Below are positions 42,248 through 50,016 of a stretch of 64,000 nucleotides of DNA, piece by piece. Origin of the DNA: a virus. Every line of letters starts with the position of its first letter. Within the stretch, counting starts at the first letter, position 1. The stretch covers positions 56,727-120,726 of IMG/VR virus record IMGVR_UViG_3300025581_000001. The stretch is one strand, 5' to 3'. The notes below the pieces were generated by a model. That model did no database searches. It was not told where the DNA came from and saw only the letters and a list, made by a program, of their open reading frames with translations. Made by a program: the position numbers and the translations under genes.

Positions 42248-42373
42248 ACGCATTATTTCACAGCAAGCATAGTTATAGTTGGAGGCTGTTTAGGTATCCT
42301 AGCCATCAAATACGTGGTTCGCCCAGTGTTTGTATGGCTAGACCGCAAAGTAGATGGAGCGTGGCCCAAATGA
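42248..42373 (+). pseudogene. Second copy of the membrane peptide, lacking ATG
   Basis: 42 codons including stop, same length and frame as the copy at 42122, with a transmembrane helix (residues ~5-21) and an ending DRKVDGAWPK. The first codon is ACG where the sister copy has ATG, so it is either a weak-start gene, a readthrough product of the TGA at 42245, or a decaying duplicate. A 17-base direct repeat GCGTGGCCCAAATGAAC marks both 3' ends (42233-42249, 42359-42375). Confidence 0.45.
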
Positions 42374-42564
42374 ACATCGTTATCACCATCACGACCAACC
42401 GCGCTGACGCAGAGAGCATGAATCGCTTGGCCGCTGCCTGGCATGACGCGGGTCGGGATGCTGGAGACTGGGCGAAGATCATCCAAGGCGTAACGAATCT
42501 GTTGGGTAATCCAGACAACGCAATAAGCCTGGAGTTGGAGAAGTCGAAGAAAGGATGCAAGTGA
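42370..42564 (+). CDS. Small hypothetical protein
   Basis: 64 residues from ATG 42370 inside the second 17-base repeat. A beta strand IVITITT is followed by helices (ESMNRLAAAWHDAG). An open in-frame extension to 42235 exists but crosses the duplicated peptide gene, so the shorter start is preferred. No family recognised. Confidence 0.5.
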   Translation: MNIVITITTNRADAESMNRLAAAWHDAGRDAGDWAKIIQGVTNLLGNPDNAISLELEKSKKGCK

Positions 42565-42683
42565 TGAGCCGATACCCGGCACAGCCGATGATTAGATTTT
42601 ATCTTGGACGATTCAATTTTAACGGATGGGCCTTGGAAGTGTGGTGTTCTTACGAAGTACCATTTATTACAAACATCTATTGA
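42564..42683 (+). CDS. 39-residue aromatic-rich peptide
   Basis: Short frame starting ATG 42564 (GTG 42561 possible) overlapping the previous stop; rich in Phe, Tyr, Trp. No motif. Lies directly upstream of the endolysin gene. Confidence 0.35.
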   Translation: MSRYPAQPMIRFYLGRFNFNGWALEVWCSYEVPFITNIY

Positions 42684-42704
42684 GGCGTTGCGCAAGGAGA
42701 AACC

Positions 42705-43124
42705 ATGAACATCACAGAGCAGTTGATGCGGGATGAGGGGCTAAGGCTGAAGCCCTACCGGGATTCAGTTGGCAAGCTGACCATCGGTGTTGGCCGTAAC
42801 TTGGATGACGTGGGGATCAGTGAGTCAGAGGCGATGACGCTGCTTTGGCATGATGTGCAGGATGCCAACACCGAATTGATCGCTGCATTGCCGTGGGCGT
42901 TTTCGCTGCGAGCTAACGAACCAATCCGATTCTTTGTGTTAGTCAATATGGCCTTCAACATGGGCATCTCTGGCCTGTTGCAGTTCCACAACACACTTTC
43001 TCACGTACAGGCCGGAAACTACCTAACAGCAGCCGATGACATGCTGTTGAGCAAGTGGGCCACGCAGGTAGGGGATCGAGCGCAACGACTGGCAGAGCAG
43101 ATGCGAACAGGGGTGTGGCAATGA
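42705..43124 (+). CDS. Endolysin, T4-lysozyme type (GH24)
   Basis: 139 residues with the T4 lysozyme triad in exact spacing: Glu11, Asp20, Thr26 within EGLRLKPYRDS-GKLTIG-GRN. Cleaves peptidoglycan glycan strands at lysis. No signal peptide or SAR helix is visible, so it needs a holin for release; candidates are at 47512 and the small membrane peptides upstream. AAGGAGAAACC precedes the ATG; the stop overlaps the next ATG. Confidence 0.92.
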   Translation: MNITEQLMRDEGLRLKPYRDSVGKLTIGVGRNLDDVGISESEAMTLLWHDVQDANTELIAALPWAFSLRANEPIRFFVLVNMAFNMGISGLLQFHNTLSHVQAGNYLTAADDMLLSKWATQVGDRAQRLAEQMRTGVWQ

Positions 43125-44812
43125 GCACAAGTGAACCGATGAGCGCGGAACGGTGGCAGCAATGCAAGCAAGCACTAATGAGCTATACAGACAAGACAAT
43201 ATGGGCTTGCGACTTAATTTGTGAGATGAACCGCCTGCGTTCGGCTCCCGCACAGCAACTAACTGGAGACGATGATTCCGTGGCTCATGCACGGAATACG
43301 GTGCCGGTGGATGTTGTGGCTGATGTGGATCGCGGGATTGCTCCACTCGTCGCTGCGCTCAATAAGATTCCCGGCGTCCGGACGTTTGCAAGCTGCGAGG
43401 GGCATCCCCACAGCACAGCTGGAAATACCAGCCCTTACGTCATGCTCTACGTTGGCGACGTAAAACAGGTGGCTATTGTGGCTGAGGCGATTGAAGCGGC
43501 GGTAAGTTCGGCTCCCGCACAGCCTGAACTTGATTCTTTGGAGAGGGAGTACAAGGGTGCACAGCCTGAGCAACCCCGTAATCAGACCCTAGAACGAGCG
43601 CGAGAAATCGCCAAAGAGCACGAACACGATTGGAGATTTCCGCAACCCTGTATGAGCGGCGGTAAGCAGTATTGTGGTATCTGCAACATTCTCAGGGAAG
43701 ATGCAATTCGTAACGATGAAATTCGTCGTCTAACACAGCCTGAGCATGGCGACGTGGAAGCGGCGCAAGGGGTTCTAACATGCCTGTTTTGCGGTGAACC
43801 AGCGGATCACAAATGCGGCGATGACCATGATTGCGGGAATTGCTGCGGGATGCGTGGAGGATTAGCTCACCAAGACGCGAGAACTTACAAGTGGCTACAT
43901 GACATTGTTCGCCCCCATCTCAAAAAACTGAAGGACGCCGCCTCCGTAACCGCCGCGCTGCGGGCCGAACTGGCCGAGCGCGATGCTGACGATGAAGCCT
44001 GCATCAACTGCAACAACGAGATTCTAGAGAAATACGAGGCCGATTTGGACGCGCTGCGGGCCGAGTTAGAAGATGAACGCGATGCTAAAGACGCGCTTGG
44101 AGTCGAGAACGAGCGGCTCAAAGAGCAAGCAGCCGAGCACACCAGATGGGTTCTGCTTAACGCTGTAGACAAGTTTGAGAACGAGCGGCTGCAAGGCGAA
44201 CTGGCTGAGTGGAAAGCCAAACAAGCGGAATCGTTCGCATTCTATGAAGATGCGGTTCGCCAACTAGAGGCTTGTCGTGGCGAACTGGCGCAGATGAGGG
44301 AGGCGTTGCGAGAATGTCTCCACTGGTGCCCAGACTGCGAAGGTGATATGGAAAAGCCATGTGATTTTTGTACAAAGCAGCGGAACGCAATTTCCTCCAC
44401 CACATCCAGCAGCGCATGGCTGGCCCAGCACGACCGCGAGGTTGCAGCGGGAGCAGTCCTGCGTACTCCGCCAGCATCAGAAGAGCAGGAAAAATATGGC
44501 ATTGCGTGCCTGAAAACTATCCGCATGGAACCAGCACATCCCCCTGATTTCTCTAAATTTCCTCCTGAGATCGTGCTGTTTGTTAAGAGTGCGCAGTTTG
44601 CGTGGGATATTTGGCAAGAATCGGGGGCTGACGATGGAACGCTGGCCGACATACAGTGGTGGTTAGCTGCTGCTATCCAAGAGTACGCAGCCTCTAACGA
44701 CAGCGAGGTTGCGGCCAAGGCGCTGCGAGATGCGGCAGATGCAGATTTTATAAGACTACAGCCATCATGGGAACAGGTGGCTGAATGGCTCCGTAAGGGA
44801 AAATGCAAATGA
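43121..44812 (+). CDS. Large Cys-rich coiled-coil protein of unknown function
   Basis: 563 residues. Residues ~60-125 form a domain with VDRGIAPLVAALN...TFASCEGHP and a VMLYVGD strand, common in phage orphan proteins. A Cys/His cluster at ~205-255 (CLFCGEP, CGDDHDCGNCC) and CPDCEGDMEKPCDFC at ~405-420 look like zinc sites; a Glu/Leu coiled coil spans ~270-395. SAPAQ linkers recur. ATG 43121 chosen for the ATGA overlap with the endolysin. It looks like a mosaic of small modules; function unknown. Confidence 0.6.
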   Translation: MSTSEPMSAERWQQCKQALMSYTDKTIWACDLICEMNRLRSAPAQQLTGDDDSVAHARNTVPVDVVADVDRGIAPLVAALNKIPGVRTFASCEGHPHSTAGNTSPYVMLYVGDVKQVAIVAEAIEAAVSSAPAQPELDSLEREYKGAQPEQPRNQTLERAREIAKEHEHDWRFPQPCMSGGKQYCGICNILREDAIRNDEIRRLTQPEHGDVEAAQGVLTCLFCGEPADHKCGDDHDCGNCCGMRGGLAHQDARTYKWLHDIVRPHLKKLKDAASVTAALRAELAERDADDEACINCNNEILEKYEADLDALRAELEDERDAKDALGVENERLKEQAAEHTRWVLLNAVDKFENERLQGELAEWKAKQAESFAFYEDAVRQLEACRGELAQMREALRECLHWCPDCEGDMEKPCDFCTKQRNAISSTTSSSAWLAQHDREVAAGAVLRTPPASEEQEKYGIACLKTIRMEPAHPPDFSKFPPEIVLFVKSAQFAWDIWQESGADDGTLADIQWWLAAAIQEYAASNDSEVAAKALRDAADADFIRLQPSWEQVAEWLRKGKCK

Positions 44813-44898
44813 AGCGGCGGTAAACATTCGCCTGATTGCTGGCTTGGAAATCTGCTCTCCTCCATCGCCTCCAGCAGGCTTGAAAATGGTGATAACAA

Positions 44899-45024
44899 AT
44901 GATGAAGCTGATTATAGTTAGAAGCCATCTGCGATTCTTGCGCACTGCGCTTTCACCTAGCGTTTATGCACTTGCAACGCATCGCAAGCATGTGTGGTAC
45001 AGCAGGCTCTTGACACCCGGCTAA
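44899..45024 (+). CDS. Doubtful 41-residue peptide in promoter gap
   Basis: The 44813-45094 gap contains an ATGATG frame of 41 codons, basic, with no ribosome site; it overlaps the promoter at 45010 and is probably chance. The remainder of the gap shows a weak CTGCT/AGCAG hairpin near 44862-44888 and nothing else. Confidence 0.12.
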   Translation: MMKLIIVRSHLRFLRTALSPSVYALATHRKHVWYSRLLTPG

Positions 45025-45037
45025 TCGTTCGTACAAT
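45010..45037 (+). promoter_or_regulatory. Strong sigma70-type promoter with overlapping operator-like repeat
   Basis: Consensus TTGACA (45010-45015), 16-base spacer, TACAAT (45032-45037); transcription would begin near 45044. The -10 box sits in the centre of a perfect inverted repeat CGTTC-N7-GAACG (45026-45042), a plausible repressor site. This is the best promoter in the window and would drive the genes from 45095 onward with host RNA polymerase. Confidence 0.75.
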
Positions 45038-45094
45038 GAACGCAGTGTGGACACCCGTACTTTGAGCACAACCTACCAAAAGGAGTTAAGGCAA

Positions 45095-45274
45095 ATGGCA
45101 GATAAGACACCGGCTCAGCCGAGTACACCAGCAAGAGGAACCTCGCCTAGCAAGGGCGTAGACCGCGCCGCCAAGACCAGCTGGGATTCGTGGCACCAGC
45201 ACGGCAACCAGAACCCCGGCGAGGCCATCGCCGACTCGCCGCAGAAGAATCCCATCCAGCCAGGAAAACTTTAA
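45095..45274 (+). CDS. Small Pro/Ser-rich protein
   Basis: 59 residues, polar and probably disordered, first gene after the promoter at 45010, with AAAAGGAG upstream of ATG 45095. No family recognised. Its last base is shared with the next ATG. Confidence 0.6.
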   Translation: MADKTPAQPSTPARGTSPSKGVDRAAKTSWDSWHQHGNQNPGEAIADSPQKNPIQPGKL

Positions 45275-45477
45275 TGGAAGAGATACGCGAGCCCCACTCC
45301 ACGGTACAAGCGCGCCGTCGCAATGCCGCTAAGGGTGGGCTGAAGACCGCCGCTACTTATCCGCTGGAAGTGCGCCGCGAGTGGGGCCGCAAGGGCGGGC
45401 TGGGTACGCAAGAACGCTACTCGAACGAGTTCTTCAAGCACATCCGTGGGCTAAGAAGGGATACATGCGGCGACTAA
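45274..45477 (+). CDS. KGG-motif small basic protein
   Basis: 67 residues with two Ala-Lys-Gly-Gly type repeats (AAKGGL and GRKGGLGTQERY), like KGG-repeat stress proteins and small phage DNA-associated proteins. Function unknown; likely co-transcribed from the promoter at 45010. Confidence 0.55.
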   Translation: MEEIREPHSTVQARRRNAAKGGLKTAATYPLEVRREWGRKGGLGTQERYSNEFFKHIRGLRRDTCGD

Positions 45478-45557
45478 AGTTCAAGTGCGGATTCTGCTAC
45501 TTGCGCTTCAAGTCGCTGCGCCTGCGGTTTAAACACGCGAAGGATTGCAAGAGGTAA
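45465..45557 (+). CDS. 30-residue zinc-finger-like peptide
   Basis: Very basic peptide with Cys8-x2-Cys11...His24-x3-Cys28, a C2HC finger spacing. ATG overlaps the preceding gene by 13 bases. Probable nucleic-acid binder if expressed. Confidence 0.4.
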   Translation: MRRLKFKCGFCYLRFKSLRLRFKHAKDCKR

Positions 45558-45561
45558 GAAA

Positions 45562-45963
45562 ATGACACTCGACGAAGCAGTTGAGAGACTTGAATGCAGA
45601 TCAGGTTTCGGTGCGTTCCTCGGATTGGCAAGCACCGAGGTTACGGAAATCCTTTCTGCAGCAGTCTTGGAAGTGAAGGAGCAGCGGCAGGAAATCGCTA
45701 AGCTGCGCGTCTTGCTGGAGCACGAGGAGACGGTGCGCAGCAAGAAGTTGCATCGCGAGACGCCGGTCAAGTCGCAGTCGTTCCTGCGTGGCAACACATT
45801 GCATAGAGGTGACCGGATGCGGGTGACGGCAGAGAAGGCGACAGGCACAGTTGATCATGTTGATGGCGGGCGCGTGAAGCTGGTGTTCGTGACATCCAAG
45901 GACGGCGAGTATGCGCGCTGGTACAAGCGAACCGAACTGGAACGCGTAGCCAGCGTCGCCTAG
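45562..45963 (+). CDS. Hypothetical protein with coiled coil and SH3-like end
   Basis: 133 residues: helical coiled-coil first part (~25-60), then beta strands (RMRVTAEKATGTVDHVDGGRVKLVF) like a small SH3 barrel. Ends the short operon before the terminator at 46070. Confidence 0.6.
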   Translation: MTLDEAVERLECRSGFGAFLGLASTEVTEILSAAVLEVKEQRQEIAKLRVLLEHEETVRSKKLHRETPVKSQSFLRGNTLHRGDRMRVTAEKATGTVDHVDGGRVKLVFVTSKDGEYARWYKRTELERVASVA

Positions 45964-46069
45964 AGTTTATGCACAAGGCCAGGTGTTGAAGCATTGTGTT
46001 TTGCGGGCGTAATCGCATGCAAACAGAATAAAAGCCAAACAACCAATGTTGATGGCCGCTTAAACACCG

Positions 46070-46100
46070 GGGAGGCTGGGGAAATGCGCTCCGGCCTCCC
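46070..46100 (+). terminator. Strong hairpin terminator
   Basis: GGGAGGC-TGGGG (46070-46081) pairs with CTCCG-GCCTCCC (46089-46100), a 12-bp stem with a few G-T pairs and a 7-base loop, followed by TGTTGTTAACTTT. Lies in the ~196-base gap 45964-46159 between operons; no promoter is clear downstream before 46160. Confidence 0.7.
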
Positions 46101-46159
46101 TGTTGTTAACTTTGATTGAGTGAAAGCCGGTAAGCGCACACAAATCCCAGGAGCAATCA

Positions 46160-46642
46160 GTGGCAGCGCTGGCCGACTTTGCCGTACCGATCATTGCGCA
46201 AGCACTAAGCTGCCCGTATTCGCCTGATCAAGCGTTAGCGCTCACCCGCTTGCAAGAGTTGAAGCTCTACCCAGAACAGAAGCACGAGGAGTTCGACGCA
46301 GTCTATACCCCGCTGCAATGGACACCCTCGATAAGTATCGAGCATCTTAAGTTCAAAATCAGTGATTCTACTCAAGACGTAAGTACGATATTTACCAGCC
46401 AGCGTTATGTCTACCGCAGTAAACTCAAGTGGTACATCCTGCACCCCGAACAAATAGAAATCCTGCAGCTGCATCAGAGTAAATACTGGTGGCGCGCAAG
46501 CATCTTCTGCGTGGATGGAGTGTGTTTCGTGGGCAATGGAAACCATAGAGTGTGTGCGGCTTTGCTGTTGGGTTGGAAGCAGATGCGGGTAAGACTATTG
46601 GAGCCAATAGCGCAGCAGATGCGAACTGGACAATGGATGTAG
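46160..46642 (+). CDS. ParB/sulfiredoxin-fold-like protein
   Basis: 160 residues. VDGVCFVGNGNHRVCAALLLGWKQMRVRLLE matches the ParB/Srx-fold motif (v.dGnHR..Aa...G...v.v), placed C-terminally rather than N-terminally. May be a DNA-binding, nuclease or nucleotide-using member. GTG start with AGGAGC upstream. First gene after the terminator. Confidence 0.5.
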   Translation: MAALADFAVPIIAQALSCPYSPDQALALTRLQELKLYPEQKHEEFDAVYTPLQWTPSISIEHLKFKISDSTQDVSTIFTSQRYVYRSKLKWYILHPEQIEILQLHQSKYWWRASIFCVDGVCFVGNGNHRVCAALLLGWKQMRVRLLEPIAQQMRTGQWM

Positions 46643-46647
46643 GCTCA

Positions 46648-46697
46648 CGACGTTGTAAGGCACACAAAGGAGCGTGGAGGCCAGAGCAACAACGTCG
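46648..46697 (+). other. Intercistronic RNA hairpin
   Basis: CGACGTTGT (46648-46656) pairs perfectly with ACAACGTCG (46689-46697), and GGC/GCC inside extends the fold. Located between the ParB-like gene and the lipoprotein gene, whose AAGGAGGAG site is 3' of the stem. Could be a processing or stability element. Confidence 0.45.
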
Positions 46698-46730
46698 CGA
46701 GCCTGCTTTGAATGCAAGAAGGAGGAGAAC

Positions 46731-47144
46731 ATGACCAGAAAAAGAATCATCCTGGTGTTGGCGATAGTGCTGTCGTTTGGACTGGGTTGTGCTAAGGCAC
46801 CACCTACAATTGTTCCGTCAGCACCACCGCCCATTGGCTCGCTCAACTGTGCGGTCGTCGGGCAAGTGGCATGCACGTTTGACGTTGATACTAACGCTAC
46901 TCTTGCGGCTGCGCACGCCATTGTGCTGCGCGTGGTAACCGACAACAATGCTGGGAACTTCGTTCTGACCGCTTCGCAGAAAAGTCTGCTAAACCAGATT
47001 GTCGATGACCTCAACCTTGCTGATGCTATTTTTCAGGCATGGCACAATGCAGGCGGCTCGGGTTCGACCGTTCCAGTGCAGTCAGCGGTAGCGAAGGTGC
47101 AAGCTGACCAGAATGCATTGAATGCAGTAGTCGGAGGCAAGTAA
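46731..47144 (+). CDS. Small lipoprotein, possible spanin-like
   Basis: 137 residues with a lipoprotein signal: Arg/Lys start, hydrophobic core and lipobox FGLGC at Cys20, then a Pro-rich linker and Ala-rich helices. Consensus AAGGAGGAG before ATG 46731. Likely outer- or inner-membrane anchored; in a lysis-gene neighbourhood it may act as an outer-membrane spanin subunit, although the length and missing partner make this uncertain. Last base shared with the next ATG (TAATG). Confidence 0.6.
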   Translation: MTRKRIILVLAIVLSFGLGCAKAPPTIVPSAPPPIGSLNCAVVGQVACTFDVDTNATLAAAHAIVLRVVTDNNAGNFVLTASQKSLLNQIVDDLNLADAIFQAWHNAGGSGSTVPVQSAVAKVQADQNALNAVVGGK

Positions 47145-47515
47145 TGGGAGCAGCGACCATTCTCGGACTTGTAGCCAGCATTGTCGTTGGCCTGAAGAAC
47201 TCGCAGGGCCAGCCGCTCGTCGGCTCCATGCTTGCCAGCATCATTCCAGCAGCACAGAGCGTCGTGACTTCGGTGGTGGCTGATATTGCAACGGCGAAGA
47301 CGGTGCCGCAGACTTCGGCGACTATCGAGCTGGAAGCGTTGCAAGCATTGGCTGCGTTACTGGTTGTGCTCAAAGGCACCACTGGATTATCAGCGAATAC
47401 GTTGGCTGAAATCGACACGTTGGACAAGGCGCTGCAGGAGGGTTTGGCAGCGTATGCAGCAGCGAAGGTCAAGACCGACCCGAGCCTGCTGACAGTAATT
47501 CCAAAGGCGGTGTGA
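47144..47515 (+). CDS. Ala-rich hydrophobic phage protein
   Basis: 123 residues, with hydrophobic segments at ~3-17 and ~68-80 and Ala/Thr-rich helices. Sits between the lipoprotein and holin-like genes with one-base and four-base overlaps, suggesting a shared membrane or lysis function. No family recognised. Confidence 0.6.
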   Translation: MGAATILGLVASIVVGLKNSQGQPLVGSMLASIIPAAQSVVTSVVADIATAKTVPQTSATIELEALQALAALLVVLKGTTGLSANTLAEIDTLDKALQEGLAAYAAAKVKTDPSLLTVIPKAV

Positions 47516-47946
47516 TGAACACCTTGGCGCAGTTCCTCAAGCCTGAAGTCGTTGCCATGCTGCTGGCCATCGTTGCAGTCCTCGTGCTTGCGTTGTATGG
47601 CAAGCTGCCGACGGTGGCCAGCTTCGTGACCTTCTGCAATGCCATCAACACACGGGGTGGCAACATCGTGTTGTTGTCCTTCATGGTGTTCCTGTTAGTC
47701 ACCATGTCGATGAAGTACGTGTACTTCCTCGTTGGGCTTGAGATTACTGGCAAGCTGACCAAAGAGTCGGCGCTGGCCATGAACGGCTTCACCTTCATTA
47801 CCGGAGGCGTGACCGGCCTGATCACCGGCGCGTTCCTCAAGGCATTGTCGCCGCAGGACATGCCGACGCCAGGGAGCACCACCGCGAGTACGTCGAGTAC
47901 GGTTACTCCTATTCCTGAGCTACCGAAGGAAGAGGTCAAGCTATGA
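47512..47946 (+). CDS. Holin-like membrane protein
   Basis: 144 residues with three predicted membrane helices (~12-30, ~50-75, ~88-110) and a Thr/Ser/Pro-rich C-terminal tail that ends acidic. Topology fits a class I holin forming membrane lesions to release the endolysin of 42705, or a related membrane protein. GTG 47512 overlaps the upstream stop; ATG 47515 is equally possible. Confidence 0.5.
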   Translation: MMNTLAQFLKPEVVAMLLAIVAVLVLALYGKLPTVASFVTFCNAINTRGGNIVLLSFMVFLLVTMSMKYVYFLVGLEITGKLTKESALAMNGFTFITGGVTGLITGAFLKALSPQDMPTPGSTTASTSSTVTPIPELPKEEVKL

Positions 47947-48158
47947 ACCTTGACACTTTGCTGAGCATAAGTGAATCGATGGCAGCTTCCAGTATGCGCA
48001 GCATGAAGGCGGCGTGCCACGGTGCGAACTGCGGACGCAAGGGCAAGAAGGGTGATGCCAAGCCACTGCGCTCCTACATGACCAAGCAGGAGAGCGACAC
48101 ATTGAACTCCAAGGCACTGAAAGTGAAGTCACGCCGCAAGGCGAGAAAGAAGTACTGA
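47943..48158 (+). CDS. Very basic small protein
   Basis: 71 residues, Lys/Arg-rich C-terminus (KSRRKARKKY) and a CHGANCGRKGKKG segment, suggesting nucleic-acid or capsid binding. ATGA-coupled to the holin-like gene. Function unknown. Confidence 0.6.
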   Translation: MNLDTLLSISESMAASSMRSMKAACHGANCGRKGKKGDAKPLRSYMTKQESDTLNSKALKVKSRRKARKKY

Positions 48159-48159
48159 T

Positions 48160-48426
48160 ATGAGCAAGTGTGCAGCACAAATTTTTGATGGTATCACCCC
48201 TGAGCAGTACGCCTGCCTTACTGCCAAGGCCACCGTGCAGGGTATAAGCATCACCGGCCCTAGTGGTCAGGCAACAGCGCACGGCATCACAATCAGTTGG
48301 CTGTATGACGCCACTGCACAAGAGTTGACGCTGCAATGCTTGTCGGCACCTTGGATTATAAGTGGAGGCACGATCAATCACCACATCCACGATCTGGTGG
48401 ACAGTTGTGCGAGTGCTGCGCAATGA
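48160..48426 (+). CDS. Hypothetical protein
   Basis: 88 residues, beta-rich (TVQGISITGPSGQATAHGITISW). Starts just after the preceding stop and overlaps the next ATG. No family recognised. Confidence 0.6.
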   Translation: MSKCAAQIFDGITPEQYACLTAKATVQGISITGPSGQATAHGITISWLYDATAQELTLQCLSAPWIISGGTINHHIHDLVDSCASAAQ

Positions 48427-48590
48427 ACCTGCTCGACTACATCAAGCAGAATGACCAAGGCTTGGGTGACACCATCAAGCGGGCCACCGAGAAGGTCGGC
48501 ATCAAGCCCTGCGGTGGCTGCAAGCAGCGGCAGGAGAAGTTGAACCAGATGTTCACATATCAAAAAGGAGAGAAATCAAATGGCAAATGA
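48423..48590 (+). CDS. Small CGGC-motif protein
   Basis: 55 residues ending in a helix with CGGCKQRQEKLNQM, a motif frequent in short proteins of phage structural regions. Function unknown. ATGA coupling upstream. Confidence 0.55.
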   Translation: MNLLDYIKQNDQGLGDTIKRATEKVGIKPCGGCKQRQEKLNQMFTYQKGEKSNGK

Positions 48591-48738
48591 ATCATCAGGA
48601 ACCGACCGAGAGTTAAGGATTGAGGCATTGCGGCAAGCGGTTATATGTAAAGCTCCGATCCCCGATCTGAAAGCAATCGCTGATTGTGCTCAAGTGTTTT
48701 ACGAATTCCTGAGCAATCGGGCAGCAAAGGACAAGTAG
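48580..48738 (+). CDS. 52-residue hypothetical protein
   Basis: Helical peptide starting at ATG 48580 after AAAAGGAGAG; the ribosome site lies inside the previous gene, which supports real translation. Stop overlaps the next GTG (TAGTG). Confidence 0.5.
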   Translation: MANESSGTDRELRIEALRQAVICKAPIPDLKAIADCAQVFYEFLSNRAAKDK

Positions 48739-49799
48739 TGGACGCTAACTTACAGAAGAAGGTCAAGCAGGCACAGCCCAGCAAGGCGAGTGGCAAGCAG
48801 CGCTATGCGCAGGCGACTAAGGCGCTGCATCGCCAGCCGAGCAAGCGCTTCGCCAAGAACGACCCGCGCAGCGAGGAAGAACAGATATTCTTCTCCATAG
48901 CGTGGGACGACGCGTGGCGTCAGTTCCTGGAGCGTGATCCAGACGGCACTTTCAAGTACAAGACAGCGAAGAACCTGACTCATGCGTTGGCGGTAGGCAT
49001 CGACGCTGCGACCAAGATGCAGCGTGGCAACTATTTGTATAAGGCGGTCGGTCCGGCTTCGAACGCCGACAAGACCAAGAAGATTCCCTACCTTGGCGAC
49101 TGGGACATATTGCGCTCGCAGACGTTCCTGGGCGAGATGCGTCACGACAACGCTTTGTTCGGCACTCCTCGCATGAAGGTGATGCGCGAGGCGTTGCGCG
49201 AGCACATCGACGTCACCCATACCGCCAAGGACATGGCTGAGCAGTTGCTGGGCTGGCTGGCGCGAGTGGAGACCTGGACGCGGCAGGTGGATGAGTTTTT
49301 CGAGTACAAGGCATTCGACAAGAAGCTGTCTTTGGAAAATAATGAGAAGCGCTTCAACAGGTACATGGCGGTGCAGACGACATTGCGTGTTTCTACTGAA
49401 GGTTTGGTAGAGAGAATATTGGCTTGCTACGGCGTGGGCAAGGGAGGCATGGACGTGCTGGCCCAGTTGATTGTGGCCAGCAGGCTGCAGGGCGCGGCAG
49501 GCGACCGGGCGCACGAAATGATCTTGCAGGGGCTCAGCGGGGTGGAGACGTTGGATGGCAATGCGACCGGAGGTGGAGTAAATGATCTGCCTGCAGCGGA
49601 AGATGCGCAGCACAATAAGGCGTTGCAATTGATGGTGGCGTCGTTTACCGACAAGGCGATCACCTACAAGATGCCGCACCCCGAGCTGCACATTCCCGGC
49701 GTGCCCGACGTCGACGACCAAGAGTCGCCGCGCCAGCATATCAAGAAGACGGTCGAGGGCATGCTGCCTGCTAACGGCAGTGGGAAGAAGGTGAACTGA
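48738..49799 (+). CDS. 353-residue protein of unknown function
   Basis: Mostly helical, basic N-terminus (~1-50) followed by a globular part with many Arg/Trp residues and a Pro-rich end (HPELHIPGVPDVDDQ). GTG 48738 chosen over earlier in-frame starts because it is stop-coupled. Placement ahead of the fibre-like genes hints at packaging or structure, but no terminase, portal or scaffold motif is visible. Confidence 0.6.
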   Translation: MDANLQKKVKQAQPSKASGKQRYAQATKALHRQPSKRFAKNDPRSEEEQIFFSIAWDDAWRQFLERDPDGTFKYKTAKNLTHALAVGIDAATKMQRGNYLYKAVGPASNADKTKKIPYLGDWDILRSQTFLGEMRHDNALFGTPRMKVMREALREHIDVTHTAKDMAEQLLGWLARVETWTRQVDEFFEYKAFDKKLSLENNEKRFNRYMAVQTTLRVSTEGLVERILACYGVGKGGMDVLAQLIVASRLQGAAGDRAHEMILQGLSGVETLDGNATGGGVNDLPAAEDAQHNKALQLMVASFTDKAITYKMPHPELHIPGVPDVDDQESPRQHIKKTVEGMLPANGSGKKVN

Positions 49800-49984
49800 T
49801 GAAGTGTGAATGCGGGCAGGAAATGAAATGTTTGGGAAATGTTTCGGGCCTGGTTATGACTTCTAACCCGGTGCAGTGGACGGCTACATATGTGTGTGAT
49901 ACCTGCAAGATTAGGAAAGATATTCGTATGCATGGAGTAGCTATACCTCCTGCTCCCGACTTGTCAGGGTACAGAAACATATGA
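49799..49984 (+). CDS. Small zinc-ribbon protein
   Basis: 61 residues with CECGQEMKC near the start and CDTC at ~33-36, a zinc ribbon. Coupled to both neighbours (TGATG and ATGA). Function unknown. Confidence 0.6.
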   Translation: MKCECGQEMKCLGNVSGLVMTSNPVQWTATYVCDTCKIRKDIRMHGVAIPPAPDLSGYRNI

Positions 49985-50016
49985 GCCAAGGGCAGCGTAA
50001 CAAGCGAGGTGGGAAA

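Noticed and set aside
46674-46734. N-terminal extension of the lipoprotein gene
   Set aside because: In-frame upstream starts are open, but they would bury the signal peptide and skip the strong AAGGAGGAG site before ATG 46731.
48750-49739. Long open frame on the - strand (329 codons)
   Set aside because: Antisense to the 353-codon + strand gene, His/Leu/Arg-rich as expected from a mirror of a coding region. The same reasoning removes - strand frames at 20557-21384 and 60432-61250.
48738-49799. Terminase small subunit
   Set aside because: Position near structural genes suggested it, but no HTH or terminase motif could be identified, so it was left as unknown.
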